Source: CAZUGA01 sp964619885
Lineage (GTDB): Bacteria > Pseudomonadota > Gammaproteobacteria > Methylococcales > UBA1147
Direction: 5' to 3'
Length of the DNA stretch: 54,422 nucleotides
Assembly (NCBI GenBank): GCA_964619885.1
Contig: CAZUGA010000032.1
Coordinates: forward strand, 1 to 54,422
The notes under the pieces were generated by a model. That model was not told the DNA's origin. It searched no databases and worked only from the letters and a program-made list of their open reading frames with translations. Numbering within the stretch: the first letter of the stretch is position 1; each line of letters starts with the position of its first letter. Position numbers and translations under genes: made by a program. Positions 26,246 through 33,992 of the stretch are shown piece after piece.

Positions 26246-29200
26246 CTAGGATGGTGGGGGCTGCAGATTAGTTTTGGGATTGTTTGTTTCAAGACTCTCT
26301 GCAGGTTTATCTTCAGTCGTTGGCTCCTCGTTGGGTGTTAAGCTAATTTGATGTTCTTGTGTTGTGGCCAGTTTATCTTTTGCAGAAGCTTTGTTTTCTT
26401 CCAATGGAAATTTTTCTTTCATATCTTGCAAAGATTCAGATATCAAAAAGGAGATCAAAAAATTTCTTCCTTGTTCCGTGCCTAGTGCCAATCCTGCCAT
26501 TATCGCAACGCTAAATACCCCAGCTGCGATAGCGCTAACCAATTTTCCTTTAGAACGGTTACCGTTGTTTTTGGTTTCTTGTTGGTCGATATCTTCGTCG
26601 TCTTCGTCGATCATCGAGAATACGTCTTGGTCTATCGGAGTCAGGACCGGGTTGATTGGCAATGGAGTATTGGCCGATTCTTCAAGTTCTATCACGCGTT
26701 GCCGCTCGCTTTGTAATTCTCGTCTAAAACGTTCGTTTTCCTGTTTGCTTTCGGCTAACTGATTCTGCATTGTATGTACATCTTTTTCGGCTTGAACTCT
26801 GACCATTTCCAGTTCTGTCCGAAGAGCCTCTGTTTCTTCTCCTGTAGTCGTATCGTCAGCTTGATCCATGAATTCTTGAACGACTGATTTAAGTTCAGCA
26901 TTTTGTTCTTCTAAACTACGGGCTTGTTCCTCTATATTCTGCCGTTCTTTTTCCGCAATCGCATATTTCTCTTCCAACTCGCCGATGGAGGACCTGAGTT
27001 CATTTAGTTGCGAAGTACTGTTCGCCTGATCTGGGTCTCCGTTATTAATATCTTCCATGTGCCGTTCCAAGATCGCATTTTCTTTTCGGATAGCAAATAA
27101 TTTGGCTTCCAGATCACTCAAATCTTGAGTTTTATTGGATAGGCGCTCTTGGATTTCGCTTGATTCCGCCGTTAATGCCGCAACTTCATCCTTTAGTTTG
27201 GCTTGTTTCTGATTCTCTTCGGTAATTCTCAGTTCATACGATTCTTCCCGCTGTTTAAATTCTTGTTTTTGGAGGTCCAGATTTGACTGCAATTCAGTGA
27301 TTTCCTCAGTAAGCTGGTCGATGCTATCAACGTCTTCCCGCAGAGCCACGTTTTCTTGTTCAAGTTCATTTTTATTTTGTGCCAACGTATCACGTTCGCT
27401 TGCGATCGATTGAAGTTTCTCTTGGCTAACTTCGAATTCAGCCTGTGCATTATTGAGCTGCTCCTGTAAATTAGTGATTTGATCGAATAATTTACGTTGT
27501 TCGCTTTGCGAATCATTAACAATTTGATCGTGTAGCGAGGTTAGCGAATCAAGCTCACTTTTGATCGTGGAATGGTTTTTTAAGGCCTCATCTAATTTAC
27601 CTCTAATATCTTCATTTTCGTTAGTATTTTCGTCGAGTTGGTTGATCAACTCGGTTTTTTCAGATTCCAGTCTTGCTTGAGTTTCTTCCAGCGTCTCTAT
27701 GGCTTCGCTCAAACTAGATTCTTTGGATTGGGCCCGGGATTCTGATTCGGCGTGTTGTTCGGAAAGATGGGTAATCTTTAACTCCAAATCTTCCCGTTCA
27801 GAGGTTAGTAAATCGACATTATCCGTTAATTTCCCAATTTCTTGATTCTTTGCTTCTAAATCAGATGCAATTCTTGAATTGCCGCTTTCCAATTCGGCTT
27901 TTGTATTGATTAATTCATCTATTTTCTCGGAAAGATCTTTTATATTTTCTTGGGCTTTCTGCTGTTCTTTCTCGTATGTTTCGGTTGAAATTGTAATTTC
28001 TTTTTGTAAAGAATCTTGTGTTTCTTTTGACTCTTTTAATTGACTGGACTGCGATTCCATCGCTGTGATTGTTTCACTCAATTTTGCGATTAAGTCAGAT
28101 TTTTCTTCTTCTAGAGCGTTATTGCTCAGTTCAAGCTCGCCAATCTTTCTGCTGAGTTTATTCTGCTCATTTTTCGCATTTTGCTCCGCTTTTTCTTGGT
28201 CGGTAGAAATTTCGTTCCGCTGCTTTTCCAATGCGTCGCATCTATTCGTAGATTCTTCCAACTGACTACGAATTGAAGAGAGGTCTGAGGCTTTATGATC
28301 TAAAGCTTCTTCGGAATCTGCCAGATTCTTTTCAAGGGTTTCAATTTTGTTGTGTAATTCAGTATTTTCATTTTGTAGCGTTGTCTTTACTTCATCGTGT
28401 TGCTGAAGCGAATCAGTCTGATTCGCTTGTAATTGTTCAATGTTGGCGAGGCTTTTTTCCAGTTCTTCTGCAACCTGGTTCTTTTCAGATTGCAATATCT
28501 CTGCGTGGTCTTCAAGCTTGTGTATTTTTGCGCTAAGTTCGGATTCTTTACTGGCCGCGCTTTCTCGTATAGTGGATTGGTCTTTGTTTAGTTCCGAGAC
28601 CGTACTTTCTAAATCGGAGACTTTTTGTTCTGCGATTTTGAGTTGTTCATCCGATGTAGATTGGACTTTCAATAGGTTTTCGTTACTGAGCTGTATTGCT
28701 TCAATTTCAGCGCGAAGCTTGTTTCGGTCTGATTCGATTCGTTTTAGCTCTGACTCAAGATCATTCTGCGCAACCCGTTGCTCATCGAATTGGGTTGAGA
28801 CAGTGTCCAGCTCTACCTGTTTATTTCCCAGTTTTTCCTTAAGAGCTGAATTTTCATGGCTGAAGTCTTGTTCGGCTTGACCAAGTTTTTCTTGTAGCGA
28901 TTCGATATCCTGCTGACTAGCTTTTAAATCTTGAACTACTTCTTCAAGTTCTTGTTTTAATTTCTCTTGCTGCGCTTCAGAGTTTTTTGATAAGTCATCA
29001 TTCTTATTAAGTGCCTGCTCCAGCTGCGGTTTTAATTCGGCAAGCTTTTTTTCGAAGCTTTGTTTTTCCGCTAACAGGGATTGGACCTGTCCTGATTGAT
29101 CAGTTTCGAGCTCTAGTTTTTGTTTGCTGATCAGCTCATGAGCTTCTTTGTTCTTGAACAATTCCTGATTCAATTCGGCAATGGCATCGTCAGAACTTTG

Positions 29201-31462
29201 TTGTTGTTCTTGCAAGCGTTTTTTTGTTGCTTCAAGTTCATCATTTAGCCGTTCAAGCTTCTGTTTGGAGTCGTCGGCCGTTTTGTCTTTTTCAGCCAGC
29301 ACTTTATCCAACTGGGGCTGCAGTTCTGCTAGGTCCTTTTCTAAGGACTGTTTTTCCTCCCGCAATAGCTCAATTTGATCGGAAAGCTTGGATTCTAGAT
29401 CCTTATTCTCCTGATTGAGTTGCGCGTTGTTTTGCTTGTTTTGTTCTAACTCATCCTTTAACTTCTCAAGCGTTTTTTCTGAATTGGTTTTTTGTTCTTC
29501 GATCTGCTTTTGTGTAGATTTCAGCTCTTTTTGTAGCTGTTCAAGTTGAACCTTCGAATCGCCAGCATTCTTGCTTTGTTCGGATAAATTTTGTTCCAGT
29601 TTAAGTTTAAGATCTGCCGCTTCCTTTTCGAACGACTGTTTTTCGGAAAGCAAATTTTCCAGTTCACCAGAATTGGTGTTTTCCAGTTCTTGTTTCTGTT
29701 TGCTCAACAGTTCGTAATTCGATGTCTTATCGCTAAGTTCTTGTTCGAGTTTGGCGATAGAAGCCTCTGCAGATTTCCGGTTAGTGTCGGATTGGTTTAG
29801 TTCGTCACGCAGTCGGGCGATTACATCGTTGGTTTCATCTTTAATTCGGGAAAGGTTGGCCTCTGATACTTTTTTTGCGGATGATTCACTATAAAGTTTC
29901 GATTGGCTCTCGGACAATGATTTTTCTAGTTGATCCAAACTTTTCTTTTGGGCGTTATATTCCCGTTGCAGATCCTTGAGTTCACTACCAACGGATTTGA
30001 GTTGTTGCGTCGAGTTTTCTAATGCTGAATTTTGAGCATTGTTATCCAGTTTTGTAGCATCTAGACTTGCTTTTTGCTCGGACAGTTTTTGTTCGGCTGA
30101 CTTTAAGTCCTTCTCAAGTTCCGAAATTTTTTGTTCGAGTTGTTGTTGAATTTTATTTTGATCGTTATTATCCGCCGCGCTTGATACTTTGCCCTGCTCA
30201 GCATTTATTCTTTTTTCTTTTTCGCTATTTAATTGTTGTTGCAGTTGGGTAATGATTGATTGTGCTTCCGACAATGCATTTTGGTCATCTTGCAGCGAAT
30301 TTTCGTGTATTTCATTTGTGATTGTTGCAGAAGCGTCGGCGTTCGGTGCGCTTTCTTGATCGGGTTTGGATTGTTCAAAGTTCGTTACGCTACGTTGCGC
30401 ACCGGCGTTTAGGAATTCTTCCGGTACTGCTTCTATACCGCCATCCAGTACCACCGCCTCCAGGCCTTGCCGGATGAGCAAAAAAGTTGCTGCGTCACTG
30501 GTATTGCCGTCTTCGCAAATTACGATGATTTTGGCCTTTGGGTCGAGGTTTGTGATTTGCATTCGCAATGAAAAGAATGGCGTATTGGTACTGCCATTTA
30601 TATGCCCTTTTTCGAATACGTCCGGGGTGCGGACGTCAAGCAAGATCCCGCCTTGTTGTTTTTCGTTGAGTGCGGTGTCAATATCGACATGCTGAATAAC
30701 CGGTTCTTTGATCAGATTCAGGAAGTTTTCTTTGTTCAGGCGGAGTAAGATACCGTCTGTTCGCATGGTAATGCTGACATTGCGGGGTTCTCCTGAAATC
30801 AGTGAGTCTTCGCCGAATGTATCTGTTGTTTTAAGCTCTGCGAGTTTGATTTCTTTTGCATTTGCGGAAGGTTTGCGTGTGAGTGTGCAGCGACCTTTCT
30901 TGATAATGTAATAATAATCGCCCGGTTCTCCCTGGCTGATTACGCTTTCACCCGCTTTAATTTCAATCTCTTCCATGCTGCGCAGCACTTTCTGCAGATT
31001 CGCAGCCGGCAACTGTTGAAAAATGGGTGATTTAAGCAGAGTTGTCATCCAATCACCAGACGGTTCTTCTGGCATGTCATTGACTTCGTAACTTTCCGCC
31101 TGTTTTTTCTCAACGGTTGAGGCGTTGAGAAGCTCTGCTTTGATGCGAATAAAACGAACTTTATTTTTTGCTACGGCAAAAACTTTCCGTGGTATTTGGT
31201 GCGCCAGCGCAAAGCGAGCCGCTTCGGATCCACCGGTAATTGTGTCCATTTCCATGCCGGCGGCTTGTAGTGAAATTTTACCTTCCAATAGGTAAACGAA
31301 TTCGTTCTTTTGGTCGCCTTGCCTGAATAATACGGCCCCCTTGGGGCCTTCTTCGATTTGAATTTCCGTGCAAAGCTTTTCGAATACCGTCTTGGATAGC
31401 GTTGTAAGTGGTATAAGTTTCCGAATAGCTTGTCCGTCGGAGGCTTTCATTGAGACTGTCAT
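26246..31462 (-). CDS. Giant coiled-coil membrane protein with two cNMP-binding domains and a rhodanese domain
   Basis: A 1738-residue protein. Residues about 14-115 form a cNMP-binding fold whose phosphate cassette is degenerate. Residues about 143-255 form a second, well-kept one with FGEDSLISGEPRNVSI (Glu218, Arg227). Residues about 256-352 are a rhodanese domain with Cys316 in CEDGNTS. From about 395 to 1570 the chain is almost entirely charged heptad coiled coil rich in E, K, Q, S and N. It includes three imperfect tandem repeats of about 97 residues near 600-890, each opening with EKQSFEK or EKQSLEK. One membrane helix follows (about 1641-1661, AIAAGVFSVAIMAGLALG), then an acidic, Pro-rich tail of about 75 residues. 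cNMP plus rhodanese proteins of 350 residues are common in gammaproteobacteria; fusion to a coil this long is not one I know. A second-messenger-responsive scaffold or tether is inferred. Confidence 0.88.
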   Translation of the reverse strand: MTVSMKASDGQAIRKLIPLTTLSKTVFEKLCTEIQIEEGPKGAVLFRQGDQKNEFVYLLEGKISLQAAGMEMDTITGGSEAARFALAHQIPRKVFAVAKNKVRFIRIKAELLNASTVEKKQAESYEVNDMPEEPSGDWMTTLLKSPIFQQLPAANLQKVLRSMEEIEIKAGESVISQGEPGDYYYIIKKGRCTLTRKPSANAKEIKLAELKTTDTFGEDSLISGEPRNVSITMRTDGILLRLNKENFLNLIKEPVIQHVDIDTALNEKQQGGILLDVRTPDVFEKGHINGSTNTPFFSLRMQITNLDPKAKIIVICEDGNTSDAATFLLIRQGLEAVVLDGGIEAVPEEFLNAGAQRSVTNFEQSKPDQESAPNADASATITNEIHENSLQDDQNALSEAQSIITQLQQQLNSEKEKRINAEQGKVSSAADNNDQNKIQQQLEQKISELEKDLKSAEQKLSEQKASLDATKLDNNAQNSALENSTQQLKSVGSELKDLQREYNAQKKSLDQLEKSLSESQSKLYSESSAKKVSEANLSRIKDETNDVIARLRDELNQSDTNRKSAEASIAKLEQELSDKTSNYELLSKQKQELENTNSGELENLLSEKQSFEKEAADLKLKLEQNLSEQSKNAGDSKVQLEQLQKELKSTQKQIEEQKTNSEKTLEKLKDELEQNKQNNAQLNQENKDLESKLSDQIELLREEKQSLEKDLAELQPQLDKVLAEKDKTADDSKQKLERLNDELEATKKRLQEQQQSSDDAIAELNQELFKNKEAHELISKQKLELETDQSGQVQSLLAEKQSFEKKLAELKPQLEQALNKNDDLSKNSEAQQEKLKQELEEVVQDLKASQQDIESLQEKLGQAEQDFSHENSALKEKLGNKQVELDTVSTQFDEQRVAQNDLESELKRIESDRNKLRAEIEAIQLSNENLLKVQSTSDEQLKIAEQKVSDLESTVSELNKDQSTIRESAASKESELSAKIHKLEDHAEILQSEKNQVAEELEKSLANIEQLQANQTDSLQQHDEVKTTLQNENTELHNKIETLEKNLADSEEALDHKASDLSSIRSQLEESTNRCDALEKQRNEISTDQEKAEQNAKNEQNKLSRKIGELELSNNALEEEKSDLIAKLSETITAMESQSSQLKESKETQDSLQKEITISTETYEKEQQKAQENIKDLSEKIDELINTKAELESGNSRIASDLEAKNQEIGKLTDNVDLLTSEREDLELKITHLSEQHAESESRAQSKESSLSEAIETLEETQARLESEKTELINQLDENTNENEDIRGKLDEALKNHSTIKSELDSLTSLHDQIVNDSQSEQRKLFDQITNLQEQLNNAQAEFEVSQEKLQSIASERDTLAQNKNELEQENVALREDVDSIDQLTEEITELQSNLDLQKQEFKQREESYELRITEENQKQAKLKDEVAALTAESSEIQERLSNKTQDLSDLEAKLFAIRKENAILERHMEDINNGDPDQANSTSQLNELRSSIGELEEKYAIAEKERQNIEEQARSLEEQNAELKSVVQEFMDQADDTTTGEETEALRTELEMVRVQAEKDVHTMQNQLAESKQENERFRRELQSERQRVIELEESANTPLPINPVLTPIDQDVFSMIDEDDEDIDQQETKNNGNRSKGKLVSAIAAGVFSVAIMAGLALGTEQGRNFLISFLISESLQDMKEKFPLEENKASAKDKLATTQEHQISLTPNEEPTTEDKPAESLETNNPKTNLQPPPS

Positions 31463-31700
31463 TTGTACCTTTTACTCGGTAACATTTGGTTAATGTTGTA
31501 GCGCAATCATTGTTATGGGTGTTCCGCCTTCAATATAATAGTTCAATTAGTGAAAAAGATCCGCAGGAATACAAATTTTGCGGGTGAATCAAATCTCTAG
31601 TTTGCGCATCACCTGAATCTGGTGACGGACCCAAACAATGTGATATAGGTGCTCGTGTATCACAGCTTAAATGTGGATGTTTTTAGAGGAGTTTAGATTG

Positions 31701-33068
31701 ATGTTGAATAGACGTGCAAGCCACAACACACTAATTTACAGTGTTTTGGTTGTGGGCTTGTGGTCCCAGGCGTTTTTTGCCTTTTCTGCCTTACCGGCTT
31801 GGGTTGATGGGCACAGAGTTCCGAGCTTGGCACCCATGTTAGAGCGGGTAATGCCGGCCGTGGTAAATATTTCGACCCGCACAAAGATCCAAATGCGCGA
31901 GCATCCGTTGATGCGGGATCCGGTTTTTCGACACTTTTTTCAAGTTCCCGAGCAATCCCGAAAGCGGCAATCTCATAGTTTGGGGTCCGGGGTTATCATC
32001 GACCGAAAGCGGGGGTATGTATTAACCAATAACCACGTCATCGATAAAGCCGATGAAATTATGGTTACGCTTCAAGATGGCCGTCAACTGAACGCAAGCT
32101 TGGTGGGTACTGATCCAGAATCGGATGTTGCGGTAATTCAGATTCCAGCGAAAGGGTTAATTGAGATACCCATTGCGGATTCTGATGGTCTGAGGGTGGG
32201 CGATTTTGTAGTTGCGATCGGAAATCCATTTGGATTGGGGCAAACAGTAACATCGGGAATTGTTAGCGCATTGGGAAGGTCTGGATTGGGAATAGAAGGG
32301 TATGAAGACTTTATCCAAACCGATGCATCGATCAATCCTGGTAATTCAGGGGGAGCACTGGTCAATTTGTTTGGTGAATTGATTGGCATTAATACGGCGA
32401 TTATAGCGCCGAGCGGAGGAAATGTTGGCATAGGTTTCGCGATTCCCTCGAATATGGCGGTGAGGTTAAAATCTTCGTTAATAAAGCATGGGGAGGTGAA
32501 ACGTGGATTGCTTGGCGTAACTGTCCAAGATTTGACCCCGGAACTAGCACAAGCCTTTGATATTAAAGTGGCTCGCGGTGCGGTGGTTAGCCGGATTCAG
32601 GCGGATTCACCGGCAGAAACAGCGGGTTTGGAGCCGGGAGATGTTATCGTCGCGATTAATGGTCGGCCGGTGAAAAATAGTGGAAACATCCGTAATGCGG
32701 TAGGCTTGTTACAAATTGGTGATCGACTTGAGTTAGAGGTTATCCATAATGGAAAATCGATCTCACGCCTTGCGATTATCGGCGAACCCAAGCACGAAGT
32801 ATATGACGGGGGGGCTATCCATCCGACATTATCCGGCGTTGAATTGGGCCAGACACGAAAAAATCAGGTCGAGGGCGTATTAATTGAGAAAATTGATAGC
32901 GGGTCCTATGCCTGGGCGGCTGGGTTACGGGTTGGCGATGTTATCGTGGTGACAAATAAGTATCGGGTGCGGAGTCTGGATGATCTAGCGAAAGTTGCGC
33001 GTGGGCAGCGTTCTATTTTGCTTAATGTGCAGCGCGGAAGAGAGGCCTTTCTCGTACTATTACAATAA
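31701..33068 (+). CDS. DegP/DegQ-type periplasmic serine protease
   Basis: A 455-residue HtrA-family protease and chaperone for envelope quality control. A Sec signal peptide (about residues 1-32) is followed by the trypsin-like domain with His112 (LTNNHVID), Asp142 (SDVAVIQ) and Ser216 (NPGNSGGAL). Two PDZ domains follow, at about 270-355 and 375-455 (AETAGLEPGDVIVAING; WAAGLRVGDVIVV). I choose ATG 31701, with AGAGGAG 9 nt upstream and a proper signal peptide, over the longer ATG at 31671. It diverges from the giant coiled-coil gene and precedes moaB by 14 bp. Confidence 0.93.
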   Translation: MLNRRASHNTLIYSVLVVGLWSQAFFAFSALPAWVDGHRVPSLAPMLERVMPAVVNISTRTKIQMREHPLMRDPVFRHFFQVPEQSRKRQSHSLGSGVIIDRKRGYVLTNNHVIDKADEIMVTLQDGRQLNASLVGTDPESDVAVIQIPAKGLIEIPIADSDGLRVGDFVVAIGNPFGLGQTVTSGIVSALGRSGLGIEGYEDFIQTDASINPGNSGGALVNLFGELIGINTAIIAPSGGNVGIGFAIPSNMAVRLKSSLIKHGEVKRGLLGVTVQDLTPELAQAFDIKVARGAVVSRIQADSPAETAGLEPGDVIVAINGRPVKNSGNIRNAVGLLQIGDRLELEVIHNGKSISRLAIIGEPKHEVYDGGAIHPTLSGVELGQTRKNQVEGVLIEKIDSGSYAWAAGLRVGDVIVVTNKYRVRSLDDLAKVARGQRSILLNVQRGREAFLVLLQ

Positions 33069-33082
33069 TATAGATTTTTAGT

Positions 33083-33604
33083 ATGGCAAGTGAACGAATA
33101 TTCAAACCCCTTAAGATCGCGGTTCTGGTCATTTCTGACAGTCGAACGGAAGCAACCGATGTGTCTGGTAAAGTATTGGTGGAACGGTTGGAGGCGAACG
33201 GGCACGAGTTGGCCGATAAACGGATCGTACCGGACAATATTTATCAAATTCGTCAAGCTGTTTCAGCCTGGATCGCGGATGACGAAATTAATGCAATAAT
33301 CAGCAGCGGAGGTACTGGAGTTACCGGACGCGACGGAACACCGGAAGCAGTTTCGCCACTTTTCGACAAGACGTTAGAGGGTTTTGGTGAAACCTTCCGG
33401 GCAATTTCGTATCAAGACATCAAAACGTCGACCATGCAGTCCCGTGCTATAGCGGGTGTCGCAAATGCAACTTACATATTTTGTGTTCCAGGATCATCAG
33501 GTGCATGTCGTACCGCGTGGGATGCGTTGATTAAAGACCAACTGGACTATAGAACACGACCGTGTAATTTGGTTGAATTAATGCCCCGATTGCGAGAACA
33601 ATGA
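33083..33604 (+). CDS. Molybdenum cofactor biosynthesis protein MoaB
   Basis: A 173-residue MoaB/MogA-type protein that adenylates molybdopterin before molybdate insertion. It shows the family blocks VLVISDSRTEATDVSG, IISSGGTGVTGRD (the molybdopterin-binding loop) and VPGSSGACRTAWD. Its stop overlaps the next start in ATGA, and it sits 14 bp after the protease gene. No other molybdenum cofactor genes are in the window. Confidence 0.94.
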   Translation: MASERIFKPLKIAVLVISDSRTEATDVSGKVLVERLEANGHELADKRIVPDNIYQIRQAVSAWIADDEINAIISSGGTGVTGRDGTPEAVSPLFDKTLEGFGETFRAISYQDIKTSTMQSRAIAGVANATYIFCVPGSSGACRTAWDALIKDQLDYRTRPCNLVELMPRLREQ

Positions 33605-33981
33605 TTGCAGGGAAGCATTTTGTATTTCTGGGTTCGATCTGTGCATTTACCGGTGTTGCGATGGGGGCATTCGGCGCACACGCATTAGGATCGACTTTGT
33701 CCGCCAGAATGATGGAGATTTATCAAACAGCGGTGGATTATCAAATGTGGCATGCACTTGGTCTTGCTTTGATTGGAGTTTTGCTCCGTTTTCAGCCTGA
33801 ATCCAAACTGCTTGGTTGGGCCGGAGGATTGATGTTTTTTGGGATTGTCGTTTTTTCCGGTTCGTTGTACACGCTTAGTATCACCGGTATCAGATGGCTT
33901 GGAGCCATCACGCCTTTTGGCGGTACTTCATTTTTGATCGCTTGGTTACTAGTGGTTAAGTTTTCCTTAAATTTAAAATAA
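33601..33981 (+). CDS. DUF423 (YgdD-like) membrane protein
   Basis: A 126-residue inner-membrane protein of the DUF423 family with four helices. The signature GAFGAHALGSTLSARMMEIY near the start and ITPFGGTSFLIAWL near the end match it. The function is unknown. It is coupled to moaB by a 4-bp overlap and ends 11 bp before pepN, which suggests one transcript. Confidence 0.93.
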   Translation: MIAGKHFVFLGSICAFTGVAMGAFGAHALGSTLSARMMEIYQTAVDYQMWHALGLALIGVLLRFQPESKLLGWAGGLMFFGIVVFSGSLYTLSITGIRWLGAITPFGGTSFLIAWLLVVKFSLNLK

Positions 33982-33992
33982 AGTATTCTTTG

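Noticed and set aside
26364..30911. Several plus-strand Ser/Phe-rich frames opposite the giant coiled-coil gene
   Set aside because: They are antisense shadows of Glu/Lys/Gln codons, with no ribosome-binding sites or family patterns.
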